The notes under the pieces are model-generated. The model saw nothing but the letters and a program-made list of their open reading frames with translations. It was not told the origin of the DNA and made no database searches. This document shows, in pieces, positions 50,812-59,303 of a stretch of DNA of 64,000 bases (position 1 is the stretch's first letter; each line of letters begins with the position of its first letter). Position numbers and translations under genes: made by a program. This DNA comes from GCA-2731375 sp964590195 (GTDB lineage Bacteria > Pseudomonadota > Alphaproteobacteria > GCA-2731375): NCBI GenBank assembly GCA_964590195.1, contig CAZPWJ010000003.1:1-64000 (forward strand), written 5' to 3'.

Positions 50812-51876
50812 ATGGCACGCACGGCGGTTATTCTGTTCAATCTGGGTGGTCCGGACAATCTTGATGCGGTGAAGCCGTTTTTGCGCAATCTGTTCAGCGA
50901 TCCGGCGATCATTTCCTCGCCCGCGCCGGTGCGCTGGTTTCTTTCGCGGTTTATTTCTATGCGCCGGGCCCGGCATGCCCGTGCCATTTATGAAAAAATC
51001 GGCGGTAGTTCGCCGATCCGCCTGCAAACCGAAAAACAGGCCCGGGCCCTGGAAGTTGCCCTGGCGGACCTGGGCGAGGTCAAGGCCTTTCCCTGTATGC
51101 GCTATTGGCACCCGTTCAGTGATCAGGTTGCCAAAATGGTCGCCGATTTCGATCCCGACCATATTGTGCTGTTGCCGCTTTATCCGCAGTTTTCAACTAC
51201 CACATCGGGTTCTTCCATCGCTGATTGGCGCCGCGCGGCGGACCAGGCGGGCCTGCGGGCGGCGCAACGGACAGTCTGTTGTTATGCCCAAGACAAGGGC
51301 TTTATCGCGGCCCAGGTGACGTTGATCGCGCCCATGCTGGAGGCTGCGAAAGAAGATGGTGCTCCGGTGCGGCTGTTGCTCTCGGCCCATGGCTTGCCGA
51401 AAAAGGTTATTGCCCGCGGCGATCCCTATCAGTGGCAGGTGGAACAGACCTGCGCCGCCGTGGCGGCCAGCCTGGAAGCGAAAGGCTTTACCGATTTGGA
51501 TTGGGGCGTCTGTTATCAAAGCCGGGTCGGCCCCCTGGAATGGATCGGCCCAGCCACCGAGGACGAGATCAGCCAGGCCGGTGCGACGGGCAAGGCGGTG
51601 GTGTTGGCGCCCATTGCCTTTGTTTCGGAGCATTCGGAAACCCTGGTCGAGCTGGATATTGACTATCGGCATCTGGCGAAAGACGCTGGCGTGCCCCATT
51701 ATGGCAGGGTTCCGACCGTAGGCACCCAGACGGAATTCATTGATGGACTGGCGGCGATTACGCGCAAGACCTTGTCGTGGGCCGATGAGGCGGGCCGGTG
51801 CGCTGGTGGGTGTGCTGATCAAGATGGTAAGCGCTGTTGTCCCGAGGAATTTACAGCCTGTGGATGCGAGATATGA
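50812..51876 (+). CDS. hemH: ferrochelatase with cysteine-rich C-terminal tail
   Basis: 354 residues. FNLGGPDNLDAVKPFLRNLF opens the family; LLSAHGLPKKVI has the catalytic His region and FVSEHSETLVELD the second, with Glu. It inserts Fe2+ into protoporphyrin IX. The last 25 residues carry seven Cys (C-A-G-G-C ... C-C ... C-G-C), which could hold a [2Fe-2S] cluster, as described for some ferrochelatases including that of Caulobacter. Its stop overlaps the hemJ start as ATGA. Confidence 0.95.
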   Translation: MARTAVILFNLGGPDNLDAVKPFLRNLFSDPAIISSPAPVRWFLSRFISMRRARHARAIYEKIGGSSPIRLQTEKQARALEVALADLGEVKAFPCMRYWHPFSDQVAKMVADFDPDHIVLLPLYPQFSTTTSGSSIADWRRAADQAGLRAAQRTVCCYAQDKGFIAAQVTLIAPMLEAAKEDGAPVRLLLSAHGLPKKVIARGDPYQWQVEQTCAAVAASLEAKGFTDLDWGVCYQSRVGPLEWIGPATEDEISQAGATGKAVVLAPIAFVSEHSETLVELDIDYRHLAKDAGVPHYGRVPTVGTQTEFIDGLAAITRKTLSWADEAGRCAGGCADQDGKRCCPEEFTACGCEI

Positions 51877-52325
51877 GCGATTTTCTAAGTGATTGGTATA
51901 GCTGGATTAAGGCGTTGCATCTTATTTCGGTGATGGCCTGGATGGCGGGTATGCTGTATCTGCCGCGCTTGTATGTCTATCACGCCGATGCGGAGCCTGG
52001 ATCGGAGCTGTCGGAAACCTTCAAGGTGATGGAGCGGCGCCTGCTGCGGGCGATTATCAATCCGGCGATGATTTTGGCCATGATTCTGGGCCTGTGCCTG
52101 CTTTTTACCCCCGGCGTGATCGATTTCAGCGATTTTTGGATCTGGATTAAGCTGTTTTGCGCCTTTATTGGCCTGGGCAGCATGCATGCCTTCCTCTCCC
52201 GCTGGCGCAAGGCCTTTGCCGATGACCGGAATATGCATCCGGCCGGTTTTTATCGAAAAGTGAACGAAATACCGACGGTTTTCATGATTATCATCGTTAT
52301 TATGGTGATTGTGCGGCCATTTTGA
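51873..52325 (+). CDS. hemJ: protoporphyrinogen IX oxidase, HemJ type
   Basis: About 150 residues, four membrane helices. W-I-K-A-L-H-L-I-S-V-M-A-W-M-A-G has the conserved His of the first helix; RLYVYHAD follows with a second His, and YRKVNEIPTVFMIIIVIMVI closes the protein. HemJ oxidises protoporphyrinogen IX before the HemH step. The ATG at 51873 overlaps the hemH stop; an in-frame ATG at 51864 is possible. This clusters the last heme steps hemE-hemH-hemJ. Confidence 0.94.
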   Translation: MSDFLSDWYSWIKALHLISVMAWMAGMLYLPRLYVYHADAEPGSELSETFKVMERRLLRAIINPAMILAMILGLCLLFTPGVIDFSDFWIWIKLFCAFIGLGSMHAFLSRWRKAFADDRNMHPAGFYRKVNEIPTVFMIIIVIMVIVRPF

Positions 52326-52337
52326 GGGAATTTCGCT

Positions 52338-53102
52338 ATGTCAAATGACGTTTTGCAAAACAAGGTGGCGTTGGTAACCGGCGCGGCCCAGGGTATTGGC
52401 CTGGCCAGCGCCCAGGCCTTTGCCTCGGAAGGTGCCGCCGTGGGCCTGTTGGATGTTAATCTCGAGGCGGTGGAAAGGGAAGCCGGCGCGATCACGGCGG
52501 CGGGTGGCCGTGCCATGGCATATCATTGCGACGTGCGCGATGAAACTTCGGTGAAGGAGGCGGTCGAGGCGGTGGCATCCAGCTTTGGTGCGGTCAATAT
52601 CGGCATGTGCAACGCCGCCACCCTGACGCAAACCGCCAGCATCGCCGAAATGTCCCTGGAGGATTGGAATCAGGCCCTGGCAGTTAATTTGACGGGCGTG
52701 TTCTTGACCGCTAAGTATTTGATTTCACAGATGTTATTGGCGGGTGGCGGATCTATAATTATCACCGCATCGCAAATGGCGCGGGTCGCCACGCCCCTGC
52801 GCGGGCCCTATTGCGCGACCAAGGGCGCCCTGTTGCAGTTGGCCAAGGTGATCGCCCTGGAGCATGCGGAGCAGAATATCCGCGCCAATACCTTGTCGCC
52901 GGGCGGCGTCGCGACCGACCGCATGGCGCGGCAATATGGCGATCTGGCCACGGCGGAGCGGGACTGGGGCCCGGCGCACCCTATTGGCCGCCTGGGCCAG
53001 CCCGACGAAATTGCCCGCGCGGCGGTCTATCTTGCTAGTGACGATTCCCGCTTCATGACCGGTTCCGATCTGTTGATCGACGGTGGTTACGCGGCCCGCT
53101 AA
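52338..53102 (+). CDS. SDR family oxidoreductase
   Basis: 254 residues of classical SDR: VTGAAQGIGLASAQAFASEG in part (TGAAQGIG, about 13-20), Asp after the second strand (LLDVN) for NAD preference, CNAAT for NNAG, and Tyr-x-x-x-Lys in GPYCATKGAL. FMTGSDLLIDGGY is the usual C-terminal block. It follows hemJ by 12 bases and is probably co-transcribed. It is not part of the usual hem-rho cluster. Substrate unknown. Confidence 0.9.
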   Translation: MSNDVLQNKVALVTGAAQGIGLASAQAFASEGAAVGLLDVNLEAVEREAGAITAAGGRAMAYHCDVRDETSVKEAVEAVASSFGAVNIGMCNAATLTQTASIAEMSLEDWNQALAVNLTGVFLTAKYLISQMLLAGGGSIIITASQMARVATPLRGPYCATKGALLQLAKVIALEHAEQNIRANTLSPGGVATDRMARQYGDLATAERDWGPAHPIGRLGQPDEIARAAVYLASDDSRFMTGSDLLIDGGYAAR

Positions 53103-53143
53103 GTATAGGGCAAATAAAATTTGTGATCATTTGAGGCAAATTC

Positions 53144-53171
53144 TTGCTTTCGCGATCCGGCGGCCTATGTT
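53144..53171 (+). promoter_or_regulatory. candidate rho promoter with long leader
   Basis: TTGCTT (53144-53149) and TATGTT (53166-53171) are 16 bases apart in the 244-base gap upstream of rho. This would leave a leader of about 170 nt that includes a pyrimidine-rich, G-poor tract (about 53302-53327), as expected for Rho acting on its own message. Confidence 0.4.
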
Positions 53172-53346
53172 AAATGGAGACTATATCCAAGGGCTAACGG
53201 CGCCGTCCGGCGTTGCGTTTCGAGTTCCTCTCTCCGCAAGCCTGCTTTTCAAATCTTTCTTTCGATGCCGCCGCTAGGCAGGTGCGATCCAACGAATCCC
53301 GCAGTTTCTCCCGCTTTTTCCCATTTCACGAAACAATCGAATAACA

Positions 53347-54603
53347 ATGAAATTACAAGAATTGAAATCCATGTCACCCCTGGATCTTCTGGCCTATGCC
53401 GAGGAACTGGAGGTGGAGAATGCTTCCGCGTTGCGGCGCCAGGAGCAGATGTTCGCTATCCTGAAACAGGCCGCCGATAATGAGGAAGAGATCACCGGTG
53501 TCGGGGTGCTGGAAATCATGCAGGATGGCTTTGGCTTTCTGCGCGCGCCGGAGGCGAACTATCTGCCGGGGCCCGATGATATTTATGTCTCGCCCTCGCA
53601 GATCAGGCGCTTTTCCCTGCGTACCGGCGATACGGTGGAAGGGGAAATACGCGCGCCTAAGGATGGCGAACGTTATTTTGCCCTGCTAAAGGTCAACAGC
53701 ATCAATTTCAACGATCCTGAAGAGGCCAAGCACAAGGTCCATTTCGATGATCTGACGCCGTTGTATCCGGAAGAACGCATCGTCATGGAACGGGAGGATC
53801 CCACGCTGGAGGATCAGACCGGCCGGGTGATTGAGCTGGTTTCGCCGATCGGCAAGGGACAACGGGCCCTGATCGTGGCCCAGCCGCGCACCGGTAAAAC
53901 GGTGATCTTGCAATCCATCGCCCATTCCATCATGGCCAATCATCCCGAATGTTTCCTAATCGTGCTGCTGATTGACGAGCGGCCCGAGGAAGTGACCGAT
54001 ATGAAACGCTCGGTCAAGGGCGAGGTCATCAGCTCCACGTTCGACGAGCCGGCCTCGCGCCACGTTAAGGTGGCCGAGATGGTGATCGACAAGGCGAAAC
54101 GTCTGGTCGAGCATAAGCGCGATGTGGTGATCCTGCTAGATTCCATAACCCGCCTGGCGCGGGCCTACAACACGGTGGTGCCGTCATCGGGCAAGGTGCT
54201 GACGGGCGGCGTCGATGCCAATGCCCTGCAGCGGCCAAAACGCTTTTTCGGTGCCGCCCGTAATATCGAGGAGGGTGGTTCCCTGACCATTATCTCCACC
54301 GCCCTGATCGATACTGGCAGCCGCATGGACGAAGTGATCTTTGAGGAGTTCAAGGGCACCGGTAACTCGGAAATCGTGCTGGACCGCAAATTGGCGGACA
54401 AACGCGTGTTCCCGGCCATCGACATCATCAAATCCGGTACCCGCAAGGAAGAATTGCTGGTTGATAAGGCCGCCCTGGCCAAGATGTGGGTGCTGCGCCG
54501 AATTCTCAATCCCATGGGCGCCATGGACAGCATGGAATTCCTGCTGGGCAAGCTGAAATCCACCAAGGACAACAACGAGTTCTTCGATTCGATGAACACG
54601 TAG
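53347..54603 (+). CDS. rho: transcription termination factor Rho
   Basis: 418 residues, the standard length. N-terminal helical domain (LKSMSPLDLLAYAEELEVEN), cold-shock-like RNA-binding domain (GVLEIMQDGFGFLR; DIYVSPSQIRRFSLRTGD), and the ATPase with Walker A RTGKT (about 178-182), VVILLDSITRLARAYN and the Q/R-loop block LTGGVDANALQRPKRFFGAARN. It unwinds RNA and terminates transcription. A strong intrinsic terminator follows. Confidence 0.97.
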   Translation: MKLQELKSMSPLDLLAYAEELEVENASALRRQEQMFAILKQAADNEEEITGVGVLEIMQDGFGFLRAPEANYLPGPDDIYVSPSQIRRFSLRTGDTVEGEIRAPKDGERYFALLKVNSINFNDPEEAKHKVHFDDLTPLYPEERIVMEREDPTLEDQTGRVIELVSPIGKGQRALIVAQPRTGKTVILQSIAHSIMANHPECFLIVLLIDERPEEVTDMKRSVKGEVISSTFDEPASRHVKVAEMVIDKAKRLVEHKRDVVILLDSITRLARAYNTVVPSSGKVLTGGVDANALQRPKRFFGAARNIEEGGSLTIISTALIDTGSRMDEVIFEEFKGTGNSEIVLDRKLADKRVFPAIDIIKSGTRKEELLVDKAALAKMWVLRRILNPMGAMDSMEFLLGKLKSTKDNNEFFDSMNT

Positions 54604-54660
54604 GACTTGATCGTTTACGCCGGGCCGCCGCTGCGGCCATTATAATGAATTAAAGACAAA

Positions 54661-54693
54661 GGGCCGCGCTGTTGCCAGCGCGGCCCTTTTTTT
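54661..54693 (+). terminator. rho-independent terminator after rho
   Basis: An 11-bp perfect stem, GGGCCGCGCTG against CAGCGCGGCCC, with loop TTGC, then seven T. It lies 57 bases after the rho stop. On the minus strand only a short A-derived tract (GTCTTT) follows the stem, so it may also weakly end the convergent quinone oxidoreductase transcript. Confidence 0.93.
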
Positions 54694-54710
54694 GCTGATT
54701 CCGTGCAGAA

Positions 54711-55685
54711 TTACGGAATTAGGATGGTTGAGCCCGTGGTTTTGCGGCTTTCCAGATCCATATGGGCCTTTTTTGCGTCTTTCAGAGCATAGGTCTGATT
54801 GATCTCGATCTTCACCTTGCCGCTTTTTACCATGGCGAACAGCGCTTTCGAACTGGCCTCCAGCTCCTTGCGGGTGGCGTTATAGGCAACCAGGCTGGGC
54901 CTGGTCAGAAACAGCGAGCCCTTGGCGGCCAGAATGCCCGGCGCGAAACTTTCCACCGCGCCCGAGGCATTGCCGAACGAAACCATGTAACCGCGCGGTT
55001 GCAGGCAATCAAGCGAGCCCTCCCAAGTGGACTTGCCGATGGAATCGAAAACCACCGGCACGCCTTCTTTCTTGGTCAAGCGCATGACTTCCTTGACGAA
55101 ATCCTTCTTGTTGTAGTCGATTACCTCGGCATAGCCATGCGCCTTGGCCAGCTTCACCTTGGCCGGGCCACCGGCGGTACCGATGGCGCGGACACCAAGG
55201 GCGTCGAGCCATTGCCCGGCGATCAGGCCAACGCCCCCCGCCGCGGCATGGAACAATACGGTTTGGCCTTTTTTCACCAGATAGGTGCGGCGGATTAGAT
55301 ATTCCACCGTCATGCCCTTAAGCATCATGGCGGCGGCGGCTTCGTCGGAAATGCCGCGGGGAATTCGTACCAAAGGATCGGCATCCATGATCCGCGCCTC
55401 GGAATACGCGCCGGGACCGCCGCCCGCATAAGCGACCCGGTCGCCAACCTTGACATGTTTAACACCGGCGCCGACCGCCTCGACCACGCCGGCGGCTTCA
55501 CCACCTAGGCCCGATGGCATGGGTAGGGGATACAAACCGCTGCGCTGATAGGTGTCGATATAGTTCAGGCCAATGGCGGTGTGGCGAACCAGGGCCTGGC
55601 CCTTTTTCGGCTTGCCCAGCTTCACATCTTCCCATTTAAGGACTGATGGGCGGCCTGTTTTATGAAAACGAATTGCTTTGACCAT
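54711..55685 (-). CDS. NADPH:quinone oxidoreductase, zeta-crystallin type
   Basis: About 324 residues of the MDR superfamily without zinc ligands. RFHKTGRPSVLKWEDV opens the QOR group, followed by LNYIDTYQRSGLYP, VLFHAAAGGVGLIAGQWL with the NADPH motif A-A-G-G-V-G (about 150-155), and VVFDSIGKSTWEGSLDCL. It probably reduces quinones or enones with NADPH. ATG 55685 fits the family; 55706 adds seven residues. Confidence 0.92.
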   Translation of the reverse strand: MVKAIRFHKTGRPSVLKWEDVKLGKPKKGQALVRHTAIGLNYIDTYQRSGLYPLPMPSGLGGEAAGVVEAVGAGVKHVKVGDRVAYAGGGPGAYSEARIMDADPLVRIPRGISDEAAAAMMLKGMTVEYLIRRTYLVKKGQTVLFHAAAGGVGLIAGQWLDALGVRAIGTAGGPAKVKLAKAHGYAEVIDYNKKDFVKEVMRLTKKEGVPVVFDSIGKSTWEGSLDCLQPRGYMVSFGNASGAVESFAPGILAAKGSLFLTRPSLVAYNATRKELEASSKALFAMVKSGKVKIEINQTYALKDAKKAHMDLESRKTTGSTILIP

Positions 55686-55819
55686 GGTCGTAGAGCCTTT
55701 CCCCAAGTGAATTGGTTACGAACGTTGCTGTGGTTTTGGTGTGTATCTATTGGTTGGCCGGACTTTAAACCGGGGAGGGCAAGTTTGTCACGCAGGAAAA
55801 TGGCGAGAAACTGCCAAAG

Positions 55820-56266
55820 CTATAGCAACACCCCTTCCAGACGCAGCAAAGCGACCTTTGTGTCGACGCCGCCCTCGCCGGAATAGCCGCCCATGCCGTT
55901 GGCGGCCAGAACCCGGTGGCAGGGGATGATAACCGGTATGGGATTGGCGCCACAGGCCATGCCGACGGCCCGTGCGGCACTATCAAGTGCCTTGGCCATT
56001 TCTCCGTAACTCATTGTTTTTCCATATGAAATGGAACTCATCAGGGTCCAGACCCGTTGCTGAAAGGCGGTACCCGCGGGCGCTAGGGGCAGATCGAATG
56101 TTTCGCTCTTGCCATCGAAATAGGTTTCCAGCTGTGATTTCGCCCGGCCCAGCAGGTCGTCCGATGACTGATCCCGGGCCCAGCCCCAATCGAGGGCGAC
56201 AAGAACACCGTCTTCGCTGCTGATCGTCAGATCACCAATCGGGGAATGCATGGACATTTGCGGCAT
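55820..56266 (-). CDS. ogt: methylated-DNA--[protein]-cysteine S-methyltransferase
   Basis: 148 residues. The acceptor motif I-P-C-H-R-V is at about 114-119, preceded by the helix-turn-helix-like block SYGKTMSYGEMAKALDSAARAVGMACGANP, in part YGEMAKAL and ARAVGMACGANP. It transfers methyl groups from O6-alkylguanine to its own Cys. It lacks the Ada N-terminal domain, so it is the single-domain Ogt type. It follows the thioredoxin-domain gene by 3 bases and may share its transcript. Confidence 0.94.
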   Translation of the reverse strand: MPQMSMHSPIGDLTISSEDGVLVALDWGWARDQSSDDLLGRAKSQLETYFDGKSETFDLPLAPAGTAFQQRVWTLMSSISYGKTMSYGEMAKALDSAARAVGMACGANPIPVIIPCHRVLAANGMGGYSGEGGVDTKVALLRLEGVLL

Positions 56267-56269
56267 CGT

Positions 56270-58312
56270 TCAGGCTCCTGAAACTAACATAACACGCAAC
56301 GCCCCCGGTTCTGTCTGGGGTAACGAGCAGGTCTGCCCAAGACAGACATAGGCCGTGGCCTGGCCGTCCAACTGCGTCATGTTTTGTGCCGGGTGGCCGT
56401 CGGGCAGGCGCTGGCCGGAGGCGAGAACTTGCAACACCTTGTCGGGCAGGGGCAGTCCGTGCACTGCGGACAACAGGTCCTGAACAGCGTCGTCATCCCG
56501 GTTTCCGATGATGACAATCTGCAATTGCGCCAGCATGAAGGCAACATTGTTTAGGAAGGTCGTCATGGCCAGGGCATAGTTTGTCAGCTGGGCTGAGAAT
56601 GCCCGCACCAATGCCTCCGCCTGCTGGCCATATCTCGGCTCACCCGTGATCAGCCAAAGCCGGGTCAGCACGCCGATCATGGTGCCGTTGCCGGAGGGTA
56701 CCGCGTTGTCGTTGCAGCTGCGCATGCGGGAGATCACGTCCGTGGCCAGATCGGAGGAAAAGTAATAGCCGCCGTGCTCATGGTCGATGAAATGTGCCTC
56801 GACCTGCGCCACCCAGGTTTTTGCTTGGGTCAAATAGCGTTCTTCGCCATGCAGTTCGTACAGCAACAGGGCAGCCCGGGCCATATTGGCGTAGTCGTCC
56901 AGCAAGGCCCGGTGTTTCGGCTGGCCCTGTCGATAACCGTGCATCAGGTTGCTATCCGGGCATAGATTGTCGGTGACGAAATCAAAGGCGGCGATAGCGG
57001 CCTCGCTCCAGTCCGGGCGCTGAAAAACCGCGCCGGCGTTGGCCAGAGCGGCGATCATCAGGCCGTTCCAATCAGCCAGAACCTTGTCGTCCCAGCCCGG
57101 CCGCACCCGTTGGCCGCGGTGCTGCAATAATTGCGCTCGGCATTGGCGCAGATGCGCTTCCACCTCCTCGGAGCCCAATGCGGGTTGGGCGGTGCGGTTG
57201 AGGATGACCTTGCCTTCCCAGTTTCCGTCCGTGGTCACGTCATAGGCGGCTTTGAAAGCGGCGGCATCGTCGCGCAGCACGGCGTCGATTTCGGCTTCGT
57301 CCCAGACATAGAAGCGGCCTTCCTCGCCTTCGCTGTCCGCATCCAGGGTCGCTGCGAAACCGCCTCCCGGCACCACCATTTCAGCCAGCACCCAGGCTAC
57401 GGTTTCCTCAATGCGCTGGGCGTAGAGATTGTTGCCGCTACTCTGCCAGGCAAGGGTCAGGATATCGATGAGCAGAGCATTGTCGTACAGCATTTTTTCG
57501 AAATGCGGCACCAGCCAGCGCTCGTCCGTGGAATAGCGTGCGAAACCGCCGCCCAGATGGTCATAGATACCGCCCTGGCACATTCCGGTCAGGGTCTTGT
57601 CGACGAGGGTTTTCAGGCTGCCATCTGCCTGGCTGGTATTGGTTTCGCGCAAGTGCGCGCGCAGCATCATTTCCATGGCATAAGTTTGCGGAAATTTCGG
57701 GGCCTGCCCGACACCGCCATGGACACTGTCGATCTGCTGGCTCATCAGTTCGGCGGCCCGATCCAGAATCTTCATGTTGATCTGGATTGGATCGGCTTGC
57801 GCGTTGGCGGCCGCCAGTTCATCGAGAGAGCGCAGCACCGTGGCGGCGTTGTCGCGGACGGAATCCTGGTCCGTATGAAAGACCTCGGCAATGCGGCGAA
57901 GCAGATCCGGGAAAGCGGGCCGGCCAAAGCGCGGCTCGGGCGGAAAATAGGTCCCGCCCCAGAACGGCTCTCCTTGAGGTGTCAGAAACATGGTCAGGGG
58001 CCAGCCGCCCTGTTGCCCCATCAGACCAAGGGCGGCCATGTAAACGGCGTCAATGTCCGGGCGTTCCTCGCGGTCGACCTTGATGTTGATGAACAGTTCG
58101 TTCATCAGATTGGCGATGGCGGGATCCTCGAAACTTTCATGGGCCATGACATGGCACCAATGGCAGGCGGCATAGCCGATGGAGAGCAGAACCGGTTTGC
58201 CGTTTGCCTGGGCCTCGGCCAGCGCGGCATCGCCCCAGGGCCGCCAATGCACCGGATTATCCTGGTGTTGCAACAGATAGGGCGAGGTTTCGGCCCCAAG
58301 TTCGTTTGTCAT
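56270..58312 (-). CDS. thioredoxin-domain protein of the YyaL/SPATA20 (DUF255) family
   Basis: About 680 residues. The N-terminal thioredoxin-like domain opens LGAETSPYLLQHQDNPVHWRPWG and has the unusual active site A-A-C-H-W-C-H-V-M (about 53-61). The C-terminal half is an (alpha/alpha)6 barrel-type domain, with LGGGFARYSTDERWLVPHFEKMLYDNALL in parts (GGGFARYSTDE, PHFEKMLYDNA). The family may act as a cellulase-like or epimerase-like fold joined to a redox domain; its role is unknown. ATG 58312 follows GGGGAA; upstream in-frame reading overlaps the divergent DUF6489 gene. Confidence 0.92.
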   Translation of the reverse strand: MTNELGAETSPYLLQHQDNPVHWRPWGDAALAEAQANGKPVLLSIGYAACHWCHVMAHESFEDPAIANLMNELFINIKVDREERPDIDAVYMAALGLMGQQGGWPLTMFLTPQGEPFWGGTYFPPEPRFGRPAFPDLLRRIAEVFHTDQDSVRDNAATVLRSLDELAAANAQADPIQINMKILDRAAELMSQQIDSVHGGVGQAPKFPQTYAMEMMLRAHLRETNTSQADGSLKTLVDKTLTGMCQGGIYDHLGGGFARYSTDERWLVPHFEKMLYDNALLIDILTLAWQSSGNNLYAQRIEETVAWVLAEMVVPGGGFAATLDADSEGEEGRFYVWDEAEIDAVLRDDAAAFKAAYDVTTDGNWEGKVILNRTAQPALGSEEVEAHLRQCRAQLLQHRGQRVRPGWDDKVLADWNGLMIAALANAGAVFQRPDWSEAAIAAFDFVTDNLCPDSNLMHGYRQGQPKHRALLDDYANMARAALLLYELHGEERYLTQAKTWVAQVEAHFIDHEHGGYYFSSDLATDVISRMRSCNDNAVPSGNGTMIGVLTRLWLITGEPRYGQQAEALVRAFSAQLTNYALAMTTFLNNVAFMLAQLQIVIIGNRDDDAVQDLLSAVHGLPLPDKVLQVLASGQRLPDGHPAQNMTQLDGQATAYVCLGQTCSLPQTEPGALRVMLVSGA

Positions 58313-58436
58313 CGCCGTGTTCCCCGAGTGCCAAGCTGCGTGCCATGCTTGGACGCCATCAACCGACCCTGTATAGTCCCGTTGAGAATAGAGTTTGGCA
58401 CGTCCTTGGCCAGGGCAAAAGCGGGATATTGGCAAA

Positions 58437-58697
58437 ATGAAGATCAAGATCGACATTGATTGCACACCGGGGGAGGCCAGGGCCTTTCTTGGTCTGCCCG
58501 ATGTGGCACCCATGCAGGAGGCTTTGCTGGCGGAAATGCAGGAGCGTATGCGCGAGGCCATGGCTGGCGCGGATTTGCAAAGCCTGATGCAGACCTGGAT
58601 GCCATCGGGAATGCCTACCGGAGTACAGGGTTGGGATGCCATGCAAAAGGCCTTTTGGGCCAAGGCGACTGGTCAGAACGGCGACGACAAGGACTAA
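58437..58697 (+). CDS. DUF6489 family small protein
   Basis: 86 residues. MKIKIDIDCTPGEARAFLGL opens with a beta strand and a proline turn typical of a small alphaproteobacterial family; VAPMQEALLAEMQERMREAM forms an amphipathic helix. No cysteine or membrane motif. Starting at the ATG at 58437; the extension to 58395 would run back into the divergent gene's leader. Function unknown. Confidence 0.8.
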   Translation: MKIKIDIDCTPGEARAFLGLPDVAPMQEALLAEMQERMREAMAGADLQSLMQTWMPSGMPTGVQGWDAMQKAFWAKATGQNGDDKD

Positions 58698-58721
58698 AGG
58701 ACGGGGAAAGGGGAGCAAACC

Positions 58722-59285
58722 ATGGATGCCATGGACTGCATGTTGGGGCGGCAATCGACGCCGGCGGCTTTGCTGGCGGAACCGGCGCCCAGCGACGACG
58801 AAATCGTGACGCTGTTACAGACGGCCATGCGGGCGCCAGATCATGGCGCCTTGCAGCCGTGGCGGTTTCTGACTATCCGGGGCGATCGGCGCGGGGATCT
58901 TGGTGATATATTCGCCTCGGCCTTGGCCGTGCGGGAGCCGGATACGGCGCCGGAGGAGCTGGAAAAGGCTAGAGGCAAGGCCATGCGGGCGCCGCTGGTA
59001 CTGGCGGTTTGGGCCGAAATTGTAGAGGATCACCCAAAGGTGCCGGCCATAGAGCAGGTAGTGGCTACGGCGGCGGCGGTGCAGAATTTTCTGAATGCCC
59101 TGCATGCGGGCGGCTACAACGCCATTCTGGTAACCGGCGCGCCGTGTTACGACGACAACGTCAAGACGTCCCTGGGCCTGGCGCCAAAGGATGCACTGGT
59201 CGGTTTCATCCATATCGGCACGGCGGATGGCGCGGCCCCGGCCAAGAAACGGCCCGATGCGGCGGAATTTCTGCGGACCTGGTGA
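58722..59285 (+). CDS. nitroreductase family protein (YdjA-like)
   Basis: 187 residues of the FMN-binding nitroreductase fold. Landmarks are LLQTAMRAPDHGALQPWRFL (about 37-56), with R-A-P-D-H-G for the FMN phosphate, then AVQNFLNALHAGGYNAILVTG and LVGFIHIGTA. It reduces nitro, quinone or enone compounds with NAD(P)H. A GGGGAAAGGGGAG ribosome site precedes the ATG. It lies 24 bases after the DUF6489 gene and just before mnmE. Confidence 0.92.
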   Translation: MDAMDCMLGRQSTPAALLAEPAPSDDEIVTLLQTAMRAPDHGALQPWRFLTIRGDRRGDLGDIFASALAVREPDTAPEELEKARGKAMRAPLVLAVWAEIVEDHPKVPAIEQVVATAAAVQNFLNALHAGGYNAILVTGAPCYDDNVKTSLGLAPKDALVGFIHIGTADGAAPAKKRPDAAEFLRTW

Positions 59286-59303
59286 TAACAACAGGGTAGC
59301 GAC

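Noticed and set aside
53326..53340. TTTCACGAAACA upstream of rho, resembling half-shortened parS
   Set aside because: It lacks the two central bases of the palindrome, so ParB would not be expected to bind.
57131..58459. 442-codon open frame antisense to the YyaL-like gene
   Set aside because: No start signal or motif; the opposite strand encodes the conserved thioredoxin-fold protein.
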